A stretch of 64,000 nt of DNA, from contig CAYTBN010000025.1 of NCBI GenBank assembly GCA_964436045.1, positions 28,722 to 92,721 on the forward strand, written 5' to 3'. Below are positions 50,404 to 58,553 of the stretch, one piece after another. The first letter of the stretch is position 1. Every line of letters begins with the position of its first letter. The notes under the pieces were generated by a model. It was not told the DNA's origin. It saw only the letters and a program-made list of their open reading frames with translations, and did no database searches. A program made the position numbers and the translations under genes. This DNA is from CAYTBN01 sp964436045 (GTDB taxonomy: Bacteria > Myxococcota_A > UBA796 > UBA9615 > CAYRNR01).

Positions 50404-52194
50404 TCAGGGCAGCTCCGTGATGTAGAAGGGGTCACCTGGGTAACAATCCGCGCAGTCCTCCGGCGCCCCGACGACGAGCGTCGCGCCGTCCTCCACCTGG
50501 ATGGTGGGTTCGAAGCTCGAGCAGGGGGCTGGGTTGGAGTCGCAGGACACCAGGTGGTGGAAGTAGGCGGTCTGACCGGCGCCCGACACGGTGTTCCCGG
50601 AGATGCTTCGATCGGCGACGTCCGGGTCCTGGTGGAGCAACAGGGTGAAGATCCCCTCGCCCGACACGTTGTCCCGGAACTCGTTCCCCACGATGTGATC
50701 CGCCCATCCCGCCTGGCCCGCCTCCGTGGAACCCCAGGCGTCTGGATAGTGGTAGGCGGGGTTGGAGTACGGGTCGTACCAGCCGGTGGGATCGGAGGTC
50801 GGGTCGTACGCGGCGACCTCGTTCCCGGAGATCTCGTTGCGGACACCCGCAAACTGGATGGACACGTTGCGCGTCTGGGCGAACAGGTTGTCGCGGATCG
50901 CCCCGTCGTGGAGGCCCGCGACACAGAGGTCGGGGTCGGTCTCCTCCGTGTGGCCGGCGAACTTCACCGCACTGTTGCCGATCCGTTCGAAGAGGTTGCC
51001 TTCCAGGACGCTGCCACCCGCGTCCCCGAGCGCGTAGACACCGTGGTCGTAGATCGAGGTGAAGGTGCTGTCCGAGATCTGGATCGGAAAACCGTCGGCC
51101 GAGGCTACCACGCCCTGGACGAAGCCCGAGAACGAGCTCCCCTCCACCGTGGTGGGTCCGTAGGCGTAGGAGCGCCGGATGCCGGAATGGAAGTCCATAC
51201 CCAGCGAGGTGCCCAGCTCCGCGGTGATCGCGGCGAGGAGGTCGTGGGCGGCGATCTCGGGGTCCGACTCCTCTGGTTCGGGCAGCGCGCCCTCGAACAT
51301 GCAGCCGGTGACCTCGAGCACACCGACGGCGCTGATGGCGCTGCCGTTCACTCGCTCGAAGCGGCACTCCTCGAAGGTCGCCAGATTGGCGCCTCCGTTG
51401 AAGCCCACCATGGTGGAGCCCCACCGGGGCAGCGAGTAAAGGGAGTCCACGTTCTCGTGCAGCGACCAGGCCGGATCCGTGAAGGTGCCGGCCTCCGCGT
51501 CCCCGCGGAAGACGAGCCCCTGGACCACGAGCCCCGTGGAGCTGCTGTCGAGCAGGAGGAACACACGGCCGTGGTGGACGCCATCGACGCCGGGGCCCGA
51601 GGCGGTGAGCATGGGCTCGGCACCTTCCCAGGCGGGGCGGAGGGTCACGTCGTCCCGGCGGATGAAGAGCTTGGGGCGGAGCGGTTCCTGGTAGAAGTCG
51701 CCCTCCGGCACGTCGGAGTGGGCGTCGTCCAGACCGGTGAAGTCGTAGCTCCCGTCGGGCAGGAGTACGGCCACGGACGCCGCGGAGATGGCATTCGTCG
51801 CGACGACCGCCCACTGGAGCTGCCGCGCCCGGCCCACGGGATCCTGCAGGTCCTCGTCGCGCAGCTCCACGGGCATGTCCACGATGGCGGCTTCCATCTC
51901 GGCCTGGGAGGTGGCGTCGAGCTCCTGGGCCCAGAACCGATCGGCGCAAAGGGTGACGCTGGCCTCCGATTCGGGAACACACTCGTCCCCTGGCTCGTCG
52001 GTGGTGTCGTCGTCGCCTGTGTCGTCGTCGCCCGTGTCGTCGTCGCCCGTGTCGTCGTCGCCCGTGTCGTCGTCGTCCGCCGAAGTGTCGTCGTCCCCGG
52101 TAGCGTCGTCGTCGTCCGTCACGTCGTCATCACCGGAGGGACAGCCGATCAGCGCGATCTGGCCGACGAGCAGGATAGTGAGTTGCCAGCGCAC
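50404..52194 (-). CDS. Lipoprotein with Asp-rich linker and right-handed beta-helix
   Basis: A 596-residue lipoprotein (ALIGCPS) with about 45 residues of DDDTGDDDT linker. A long parallel beta-helix follows, as in pectate-lyase-like and NosD-type proteins: STGLVVQGLVFRGDAEAGTF, LATFEECRFERVNGSAISAV, IQISDSTFTSIYDHGVYAL, GSVLEGNLFERIGNSAVKF, GAIRDNLFAQTRNVSIQF and EISGNEVAAYDP are successive rungs. It may bind or cut polysaccharide at the surface; catalytic residues cannot be picked out. GTG start with GGAG upstream and TACCCT as a possible -10. It lies 17 nt before the M61-like peptidase gene, probably in one operon. Confidence 0.83.
   Translation of the reverse strand: MRWQLTILLVGQIALIGCPSGDDDVTDDDDATGDDDTSADDDDTGDDDTGDDDTGDDDTGDDDTTDEPGDECVPESEASVTLCADRFWAQELDATSQAEMEAAIVDMPVELRDEDLQDPVGRARQLQWAVVATNAISAASVAVLLPDGSYDFTGLDDAHSDVPEGDFYQEPLRPKLFIRRDDVTLRPAWEGAEPMLTASGPGVDGVHHGRVFLLLDSSSTGLVVQGLVFRGDAEAGTFTDPAWSLHENVDSLYSLPRWGSTMVGFNGGANLATFEECRFERVNGSAISAVGVLEVTGCMFEGALPEPEESDPEIAAHDLLAAITAELGTSLGMDFHSGIRRSYAYGPTTVEGSSFSGFVQGVVASADGFPIQISDSTFTSIYDHGVYALGDAGGSVLEGNLFERIGNSAVKFAGHTEETDPDLCVAGLHDGAIRDNLFAQTRNVSIQFAGVRNEISGNEVAAYDPTSDPTGWYDPYSNPAYHYPDAWGSTEAGQAGWADHIVGNEFRDNVSGEGIFTLLLHQDPDVADRSISGNTVSGAGQTAYFHHLVSCDSNPAPCSSFEPTIQVEDGATLVVGAPEDCADCYPGDPFYITELP
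52004..52134. repeat. Low-complexity tandem repeat coding an Asp-rich linker
   Basis: GTCGTCGTCGCCCGT repeats on the plus strand, four or more near-perfect 15-bp copies, code for TGDDD units of the beta-helix lipoprotein. Confidence 0.85.
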
Positions 52195-52473
52195 CAGAAC
52201 TTCTCCGTGGGGTGAGGGTACCAGGCGAGAGCAGGGGTCCGACCTGCGGCCGGGGGCCGGACCGAACCGTGGCCGCTGCCCGGGCGCGCCGCTCCCGTTG
52301 CCCGACGGCGACCTCGATCGCGATCATCGCGGCTGGCAGACCGGCCCCGCGCCAAGTGCCGAGCACGCCTCGATCGTCGGCGATCAGCGGTGTTGATGGA
52401 AACCTCGAGCGAGATTTCGACGGTCCTGGGCACGTGGCGTGATCCACGCAGCTCCCGATGCCAGCCCCCCGCT

Positions 52474-53448
52474 TCAGAGCGAGCCGACCTGTCCGATCGT
52501 CTCCAGGGTCTCCGCCAGCGCCTCTCCGACGATCTCGTTGCCGAGCACGGTCAGGTGGTTGCGGTCCTGGAACAGCTCCCGTCCGGTGTGACCGCTGGCG
52601 ACCAGCGCCTGGCACGCGGGGACCACCGCCACCCCCTCGGGGAGCTCACCAGCGCGCGTGTGGCACATCAGCACGAAGTCGTCGAACGTGGCCGGGTACT
52701 CCATGAAGACCGGGACGATCCCCCGCTCCTTGCACCACTCCGCGATCAGGTCGTGATTCCCGAATCCCCCCGCATCCCCGGGCAGGCTGGTGGCCGGCCG
52801 GTCCAGGCGCCGTGGGCGCCCCGGGCCGTACTTGTCCCAGGCATACCGCAGCGAATACAGCAGGGCGCTGTGCCAGATCAGCCGGTTGGCGAAGGAGGCC
52901 TCCAGGGGCAACCGCATCAGCGGTCCGTCGTCCCGCGGGCTGTCGAGGGGAAAGCAGTCCACCATGACGATGTGGGGCTCGAAGGCCACGATCCGGCGGC
53001 GCAGCAGGCGGTAGACGTTCAGCGACTTGTAGCCGCTGATGCCGCCGTTGAGCACCTCCCAGTCGTCCCCCAGCAACCGCCCGGCCGCGGCCGAGTAGGT
53101 CTCGTCCCCGGCGACCCCGCCGCCGAAGGTCTGGCTGTCCCCCAGTGTCACCACCCGGGTCACGCCGGGCGCCGGCTCGATCGTCATCGGCGCAGTACGC
53201 CGGAATCCGTGAACGTTGACGCTGAACGTGGGCAGGGCATCCCAGTACCAGCCCAGGTCCGGATCGTATTCGTAGGCGTCGACCGCCAGGTGTGCCCGCA
53301 ACTCTGCATCGGGCACCGATGCGTTCCGCATCAGCGGGATCAGCAGCCGGCAAACCCCCTCGGCCGTGCCGAGCAGGGCCAGCGCCACGATCGACGCGAA
53401 CAGGGCTCGCTTCCAGACCGGGATGCGGGTGGTGTCAGACACTGTCAC
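52474..53448 (-). CDS. Membrane-anchored SGNH/GDSL hydrolase
   Basis: A 324-residue protein with one N-terminal membrane segment (ALFASIVALALLGTAEGVC) and an SGNH hydrolase domain. Block I is VVTLGDSQTFGGGV (nucleophile Ser), block II NGGISGYKSLNVYRLL (Gly), and the C-terminal dyad DRNHLT (Asp-x2-His). The block III Asn is not certain. Such enzymes are esterases or acetyl-transfer partners acting on surface glycans; the position outside the inner membrane fits that. The start GTG at 53448 lies inside the repeat element at 53431-53462, so the native start may have been changed by the insertion; GTG 53442 is an alternative. Confidence 0.8.
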   Translation of the reverse strand: MTVSDTTRIPVWKRALFASIVALALLGTAEGVCRLLIPLMRNASVPDAELRAHLAVDAYEYDPDLGWYWDALPTFSVNVHGFRRTAPMTIEPAPGVTRVVTLGDSQTFGGGVAGDETYSAAAGRLLGDDWEVLNGGISGYKSLNVYRLLRRRIVAFEPHIVMVDCFPLDSPRDDGPLMRLPLEASFANRLIWHSALLYSLRYAWDKYGPGRPRRLDRPATSLPGDAGGFGNHDLIAEWCKERGIVPVFMEYPATFDDFVLMCHTRAGELPEGVAVVPACQALVASGHTGRELFQDRNHLTVLGNEIVGEALAETLETIGQVGSL

Positions 53449-53462
53449 TTGTCAGTTGATTC
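53431..53462. repeat. Interspersed repeat, second copy (GTCACTT/GTCAGTT)
   Basis: GGTGTCAGACACT, one GTCACTT (53444-53450), one GTCAGTT (53451-53457) and GATTCC match the copy at 48718-48764 except for unit number. Here the element carries the start codon of the SGNH hydrolase gene. Confidence 0.65.
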
Positions 53463-53608
53463 CCGCTCCCGTCGGGATGGGGTACCGCGCGGCGATCCGA
53501 GCCGCCCGTCCGTCTCAGGCCTGGCTGAGCATCAGATCATAGCGCAGCGATGGTGGCCGTTCATCCAGTGAGAGTGTCCGACACCGTTCCACCGTTCCCG
53601 AAGCCGGG

Positions 53609-53628
53609 GGGCGCCCTCCCTGGCGCCC
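53609..53628. terminator. Stable GC hairpin
   Basis: A perfect 7-bp stem (GGGCGCC / GGCGCCC) with a 6-base loop, in the 240-bp gap between the SGNH gene and the small lipoprotein gene, followed by only two T. It may be a terminator or a 5' structure; a perfect TTGACA at 53638 follows, but without a matching -10. Confidence 0.3.
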
Positions 53629-53692
53629 TTCCGGAGGTTGACATAATGAGGCCCGCTGACTCCGTTCGCCGCCCGGGGAGAGGGGCTTGGTC

Positions 53693-53940
53693 GTGCTCCA
53701 CCGCCTGTCGCCAATCCTGGCCTGCGCCTCGCTGTGCGTACTCGAGGCGTGTTTCCCTCCGAACCTCCCTTCCGCCTGGATCAGGAGGCGGTCCTCCTCA
53801 GCGTGGACGTGCTGGTCGACGGCGCCCCCACCGAGGTCTGGTACCTGGACGGCCTCCAGAACGCGGTCGTGTTCAGCGGCGAGGCGCCGCCGGTGGGTGC
53901 TGTCGTCGCCATCTCGTTCAACGTCGAGGGTGAATGTTGA
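53693..53940 (+). pseudogene. Small lipoprotein gene with an apparent one-base deletion
   Basis: From GTG 53693 (GGAGAGGGG upstream) the frame gives a good lipoprotein signal (HRLSPILACASLCVLEAC, then FPP). Within 53755-53770 (CCCTCCGAACCTCCC) the reading must shift to give EPPFRLDQEAVLLSVDVLVDGAPTEVWYLDG and so on, ending NVEGEC. The second part looks like a small beta domain; without the shift neither half makes sense. One missing C in the CCCTCC run would explain it. It overlaps the next gene start (ATG in GAATGTTGA). It may be a real mutation or a sequence error. Confidence 0.55.
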
Positions 53941-54194
53941 ACCTGGCCATGATGGTGGTGGTGATCGGCGTGGTCGTCCTGACACAGGCCGCGTCCCTGT
54001 TCTCGCGCGGCGGGGATCCGGCTGCGGCGATCCGGCAGGATCCGACGGTCCTGGTCGGTCCGCTGCTGACCCTGGGCGCCTACGGCGTGTCGATGCTGCT
54101 GATCGTCGCCAGCCTGGGCTTCGTCTGGTCCGCGCGACCCATGCTGGCCAGCGCCCTCCAGGGATTGCGGCCCAGAGGCCCCGACGGGCCTTGA
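53934..54194 (+). CDS. Small membrane protein, 86 aa
   Basis: Two hydrophobic segments (LAMMVVVIGVVVLTQAASLF and VLVGPLLTLGAYGVSMLLIVASLGFVW, given as ends of longer helices) are joined by a polar loop, and the tail is Arg/Pro-rich. The function is unknown. It overlaps the stop of the preceding small lipoprotein by 7 bp, so the pair is co-translated, perhaps as partners in the envelope. Confidence 0.6.
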   Translation: MLNLAMMVVVIGVVVLTQAASLFSRGGDPAAAIRQDPTVLVGPLLTLGAYGVSMLLIVASLGFVWSARPMLASALQGLRPRGPDGP

Positions 54195-54264
54195 CCTCGC
54201 GGCGTCGCTCCTTGTCAACGCAGGCCTGGACAATCCATCCTTCCCGTGAGGAGGGCTTCCACGG

Positions 54265-54900
54265 ATGACCGTAAACCGCTTCTGGGTGCTGGCGCTGATG
54301 GCGCCCCTCTGGGCCGCGTGTAACGTGGCCCCTGTTCCGCCGCCCCGCGAAGCCCCGGAGAATCCCGCGCCCTCGCCGGCCGAGGTCGGCGGCGTGCCGG
54401 ACCTGTCGGTCTGCGAGACCTGGGCCCATCGCAAGAGCGGAGAATGTCGCGACGAGATGCAGTACGTGGCCACGGGAGCGGCGTCTGGTGCGCAGTCGAT
54501 GCTCAGTCCGTACTCGCTGTACGAGTCCTGCCTCCTGTTCGGTGGACGCCGGACCGCCGTCGCGGCGTGCGTCGAGGCGCCGGACTGTGCCGGTCTTGTG
54601 GGCTGTACCGGCGAGATCCTCCAGCAGCGCTGGGATCCCCGCGAAGCCCCCGACCTCTGCCAGGCCTACCTGCGCCGCAAGACCGGCCCCTGCAAGGGCG
54701 CGATGCAGGAGGTCATCCTGATGCTCCCCCCGGATCAAAAGAAGCCTGCCGCCGAAGCTGCGTACGGTCTCTACGACCGCTGTCTGGCGGAACCCACCAT
54801 CGAGGCAGCCATCGCCGGCTGCATGATGGAGTCCTGCGAGGCCTTCGCGGCGTGCCTGTTCGAGATCGCGCCGCCGCCGCCGGACAAATCCGCCGGGTAG
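54265..54900 (+). CDS. Lipoprotein with two tandem six-cysteine modules, 211 aa
   Basis: The signal is VLALMAPLWAAC, followed by a Pro-rich spacer. The rest consists of two related modules of about 70 residues. Module 1 has VCETWAHRKSGECRDEMQ, YSLYESC, AACVEAPDC and GCTGEI. Module 2 has LCQAYLRRKTGPCKGAMQ, YGLYDRC, AGCMMESC and ACLFEI. Six Cys line up in each, suggesting three disulfides per module. I know no named family. It is probably a secreted binding domain. GAGGAGGGCTTCC precedes the ATG. Confidence 0.75.
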   Translation: MTVNRFWVLALMAPLWAACNVAPVPPPREAPENPAPSPAEVGGVPDLSVCETWAHRKSGECRDEMQYVATGAASGAQSMLSPYSLYESCLLFGGRRTAVAACVEAPDCAGLVGCTGEILQQRWDPREAPDLCQAYLRRKTGPCKGAMQEVILMLPPDQKKPAAEAAYGLYDRCLAEPTIEAAIAGCMMESCEAFAACLFEIAPPPPDKSAG

Positions 54901-54953
54901 TTGGCCGATCGTGTCAGACCCAGAGCATGGGTGATCCGCCGTCCGCTTCGGGC

Positions 54954-55516
54954 TCAGAGCGCTCCCCAGACCACGTGCATCACCACGTCGCACCAGAAGT
55001 GCATGCCCACGGCTGCCAGCAGGCCGCTCCTCCGCAGGCCCCAGGCGGCGAACAGGGAGAGGATCCCGTTGAGGACGAAGATCTCGACCAGTAGCACGGG
55101 TGGTAGCTCGGCGATCGAATCGACCTCGAACACGATCGGGACCGCTGGCAGATGCCCGGCAGCGATCCGAGGTCGTGGAATCGGGCGAAAACGGAGTCGG
55201 CCGCCACCATGAAGACGCCCAGGCCGATACCTATCAAGGCGGGGTAGACGAAGCGCTGTCGGCGGCCGACGTTCTTGTCCAGGATGTCCGCGAATCCGAG
55301 CCGCCGGGACAGCCTGAGGCCGAGGTACCCCAGCGCCCCGTACACCAGGACGATCACGCCCCCGTTGATCAGCGCCTGGATCGGCCTGGGGAGGGTTGAC
55401 CCGGTGTCGGTCTCCATCCCCGGGAACGGCGGCAGGTAGACGGCGACCGCCGTCAACGCGCCGAGAATCGCGACCAGCCCGAGGAATACCCGCGTGGATG
55501 GTGATGGTGCCCGCAT
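54954..55516 (-). pseudogene. CPBP-like membrane protein gene with an apparent frameshift
   Basis: From ATG 55516 the frame codes membrane helices (VFLGLVAILGALTAVAVYLP, NGGVIVLVYGALGYLGLRL, VYPALIGIGLGVFMVAADSVF). At about 55147-55158 it turns into an Arg/Ser-rich nonsense tail. A shift of one base restores PAVPIVFEVDSIAELPPVLL, VEIFVLNGILSLFAAWGLRRSG and GMHFWCDVVMHVVWGAL, ending in TGA at 54954. The last helices look like a CPBP/Abi intramembrane protease domain, but the EExxxR motif is not present and His-x3-Asn reads His-x3-Asp. About 187 residues if intact. Mutation or sequence error cannot be told apart here. Confidence 0.6.
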
Positions 55517-55633
55517 CCTCCCCCCCACGAGGGGGATATCGATGCCCCTGCGGCGGAGAGGTGTCCGCCGCTTCCCGCCGCCCGGCCCCTTCGTGGCATC
55601 ATCACGCTTCGACCCGCGGTCGAGGGAGGCAGC

Positions 55634-56509
55634 GTGGACGCATTCAGGAATTTCAGGGGCACCGAGACGATCATCGTCGAGCAGATCTACGGCGGGAAGA
55701 ATCCCCGCTCCTGGCAGGTATTCGTCGCCTCCGTGGCGTTCGCCTGCCTGGCGATCGGGGCGTCGCGTCGCATCTTCGACCACGCGCAGGGGGCCATCAG
55801 TATCTTCTTGTGTGTGCTGGGGCTGATGCCGACCCTGGCCAACTTGATGGACTTTCGCGCCCAGCGCCGCGGCTGGGAGAACGAGGGCCTGGCGCCGCCG
55901 ATGGGGGGACGGACGAGTCGCAACCTGGCCATCTCGATCCTGGCCCTGTTCTCCGGAGTGATGCTCACCTACGGCGCCTGGGTGCTGCTGTTGCCGGTCG
56001 AGGAATCGACGAGCGCGTTCAACACCCAGCTCTCGCCCTGGCTGGGCATGGCCGAGCCGGGATTCCACGCCGGCTCCTTCCCGGGCATCCTGGCCAACAA
56101 TCTCCTGGTCGGCCTGGGGATCCTGATCCTGACGCTGCTGTACCGCAATGGCGGTGCACTGCTGGTGTTGTGCTGGAACGCGTCGGTCTGGGGGGCGGCC
56201 TTTGCCTACTTCGCCAGGCTGCAGTTCGGCGATGGCGGCGCGGCGATCGGCGGCTGGCTGGCCCTGAGCGCCGCGGTCTTCCCCCATGTGCTGCTGGAGG
56301 CGACGGGATATGTGTTGATGGTCCTGGTGGGGATGTTCGCGTTGCGGATCATCGTCCGCTACCGAGATCCGGCCCTCGATCGCGCCTCGCTCTTGCGGGG
56401 GACGACCCGCCTCTTTGGCCTCGGGCTGGTGGTCCTGATCGTGGCCGCGCTGGTGGAGACCGTTCTCGCCCCGGGGCTGGTCGAGGGGCTCTCGGGCGGC
56501 AGGGGGTAG
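55634..56509 (+). CDS. SpoIIM-like (DUF95) membrane protein
   Basis: A 291-residue protein with about six membrane helices. The conserved SpoIIM-type core is FPGILANNLLVGLGILILTLLYRNGGALLVL, shown by its ends FPGILANNLL and YRNGGALL. It is followed by FPHVLLEATGYVLMVLVGMFALRII, in which 'pHxxlEatg' is typical. In Firmicutes SpoIIM is part of the engulfment machine; most bacterial relatives have unknown envelope roles. GTG 55634 with GAGGGAGGCAGC upstream is chosen. It faces the subtilisin gene. Confidence 0.78.
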   Translation: MDAFRNFRGTETIIVEQIYGGKNPRSWQVFVASVAFACLAIGASRRIFDHAQGAISIFLCVLGLMPTLANLMDFRAQRRGWENEGLAPPMGGRTSRNLAISILALFSGVMLTYGAWVLLLPVEESTSAFNTQLSPWLGMAEPGFHAGSFPGILANNLLVGLGILILTLLYRNGGALLVLCWNASVWGAAFAYFARLQFGDGGAAIGGWLALSAAVFPHVLLEATGYVLMVLVGMFALRIIVRYRDPALDRASLLRGTTRLFGLGLVVLIVAALVETVLAPGLVEGLSGGRG

Positions 56510-56534
56510 CGGTCGGCTGCGGGCGGCGGAGACG

Positions 56535-58259
56535 TCAGGGGAAATCGACCGCGACCGTCCTCGTGCCGACGGTGCCGTCGGCGGCCGTCACCGTGATATC
56601 GAACCGCACCGTGGATCCGGGCTCGCCGCGAACCAGTGCGCGGTGGGCGATGACCAGGTCCTCCTCCTGGGTGCTGAACCCGTTCTCGCCGACCACCGTG
56701 TGGGATGACTCGACCGGCGTGAACCAGCGCAGCATGACCCGCGCGGGGCCCACGGGCCGCAGCTTCACTCCCTTGAGCTGGAGCTCCGGAACGCTGGGGG
56801 AGGTGTACGCGAGCGCGGCGGCGGGATCGACGAACCCGTAGCCGTACACCGAGTCGCGGCCGGTATCGCCGAGGTCCGTCGCGGTGGCCGTGAGCGCCTC
56901 CCGGACCCGGAGCGCCGATTCCTCGCCGTTGGCAAACAGCAGCGCCGCGACTCCGGCCACGTGGGGGGTGGCCATCGAGGTGCCCTGGAACCCGTAGTAA
57001 TCCCACGGGTAACCGTATGGGGCGTAGAAGGTCTCCTGCAGGACACCGTCGGAGAGACCATCCCCGTTGTTGTCGACCGTGACGTCACCCCCGGGCGCGG
57101 CCATCTCGAGCTCTGCGCCCTGGTTCGAGTAGTACGAGATGTCTCGATTGAAGTCCGTGGCGCCGACCGCGACGACGGCGTCGTCGGCGGCCGGGAAGCT
57201 GACGAAGTTGGTGTAGCCGTCGTTCCCGGACGCCGCCACGAGCAGCACGCCCGCGTCGTAGGCGTAGTCACACGCCGCCTCGCGGGTCGCCGAGTAGGCG
57301 GCCGAGCCCAGGCTCATGTTGATCACCCGGGCTCCGTTGTCCGCGGCCCAGATGATGCCCTCGGCGGTGCGCGACGCGTATCCGTAGCCATCCGCATCGA
57401 GGACGCGGACCGGCAGGATCGATGCACCGGGGGCTACCCCGGCGACCCCCACGCCATTGTTCGTGGCCTGGGCGATGGTGCCCGCCACGTGGGTGCCGTG
57501 GCCGTGCTCGTCCTCTGCGTTGCCGTCGCCCGTGACCAGGTCGATTCCGGTCAGCAGCGAGGCGAACCCGTCCGTTCCGGCGGACACGCCCGTGTCCAGC
57601 ACGGCCACCACGACCTCCGATCCATCGGTGGTCTCCCAGACGGACTCGACCCCCAGCTGGTGCAGATGCCACTGGTAGCCGTAGTAGGGGTCGTCGGGCG
57701 CGGCAAAGGCCGTCTCCCGGACGTCGGCCTCCACCCACTCGACCTCGTCGATGGCGAACAGGGCTGCCAGGACCTCGTCGGGCGGGGCGGGCGACTCGAA
57801 CACCCAGATGCGGTCCACGCCGTGGGACGCCGCCCGCGAGGGATTCCCCGTCAGATCGGAGAAGGCGGGCTGCAGGTTGCGGACCTTGAGCCCGACCATG
57901 GTGTCGTCGATTTGTTCGAATCCGAGACGGTAGGCGCCATCGTCTCCGACTCCCGCGGCCACGACGGCGTCGGATACCACGCTCACCGAGTATCGCCCGG
58001 GCTCCAGCTCGTCCGTTTCGGGATCCGGCTGTTCCGGCCTGACCTCGGGCCGGGCGAACTTCGGGTCGATCACGCGGATGTCCGCGGGCAGCGCGTCGGG
58101 CACGGCCACCGTGGGCGGCGCCTGCGCGGCGCACCCACCGCCCTCGCCACCCGTGGCCGCCCCGGTCAGCGATCCTCGCACGCCAGTGATCTCCAGGACG
58201 GCGACGAACCCGATCACGACGAGCACCAATCCAAGCAGTAGTCCGCGATTTCGTTTCAT
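56535..58259 (-). CDS. Secreted subtilisin-family (S8) serine protease
   Basis: A 574-residue protease with an N-terminal membrane/signal segment (GLLLGLVLVVIGFVAVLEI) and a propeptide. The S8 domain has the full triad: VAVLDTGV (Asp), DEHGHGTHVAGTIA (His) and GFQGTSMATPHVAGVAALL (Ser). The oxyanion Asn is in LLVAASGNDGYTN. A Ca-site-like DADGYGYAS and a short C-terminal beta domain (VRFDITVTAADGT) follow. It should be active outside the inner membrane. The start has GGAGGGACACC just upstream. Confidence 0.93.
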   Translation of the reverse strand: MKRNRGLLLGLVLVVIGFVAVLEITGVRGSLTGAATGGEGGGCAAQAPPTVAVPDALPADIRVIDPKFARPEVRPEQPDPETDELEPGRYSVSVVSDAVVAAGVGDDGAYRLGFEQIDDTMVGLKVRNLQPAFSDLTGNPSRAASHGVDRIWVFESPAPPDEVLAALFAIDEVEWVEADVRETAFAAPDDPYYGYQWHLHQLGVESVWETTDGSEVVVAVLDTGVSAGTDGFASLLTGIDLVTGDGNAEDEHGHGTHVAGTIAQATNNGVGVAGVAPGASILPVRVLDADGYGYASRTAEGIIWAADNGARVINMSLGSAAYSATREAACDYAYDAGVLLVAASGNDGYTNFVSFPAADDAVVAVGATDFNRDISYYSNQGAELEMAAPGGDVTVDNNGDGLSDGVLQETFYAPYGYPWDYYGFQGTSMATPHVAGVAALLFANGEESALRVREALTATATDLGDTGRDSVYGYGFVDPAAALAYTSPSVPELQLKGVKLRPVGPARVMLRWFTPVESSHTVVGENGFSTQEEDLVIAHRALVRGEPGSTVRFDITVTAADGTVGTRTVAVDFP

Positions 58260-58553
58260 GGTGTCCCTCCGGGACGGACGATATCATGATTCGCCCCGTC
58301 CCCTGCCCCAATCAAGGTGATTCGGATCGGGCGTCCCTGCGCGACGTCGGCGAAGCAGGGGCCTGCGCCCCGTCGGTCGGGGTCACGTTGTTGTGATAGA
58401 CACTGGATTCCGAGGAGCGCGACCGGTGCAGTGCCTTCTGGAGTGGGCGGACATGCGCCGCGTCTAGCTTTCCACCCCCGCCCGGCCGATTGGTCTATCC
58501 TGACCATCGCGACACCGTCGCAATCGATCTGAACACCATTCAGGGGGAACGCC

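Noticed and set aside
17921..52134. 15-bp GAC-rich arrays considered as CRISPR-like or minisatellite DNA
   Set aside because: They are in frame, code for Asp-rich linkers, and lack unique spacers.
52195..52473. A possible gene in the 279-bp gap before the SGNH hydrolase
   Set aside because: The open frames here are Arg-rich readings without ribosome-binding sites, signal peptides or domain patterns, and no RNA structure stood out.
53638..53666. The perfect TTGACA at 53638 as a promoter
   Set aside because: No acceptable -10 lies 16-18 bp downstream (the bases there are CTCCGT/TCCGTT).
54980..56287. A 435-residue minus-strand open frame
   Set aside because: Most of it is antisense to the SpoIIM-like gene. 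Only the part from 55516 downward is a gene, and that one is frameshifted.
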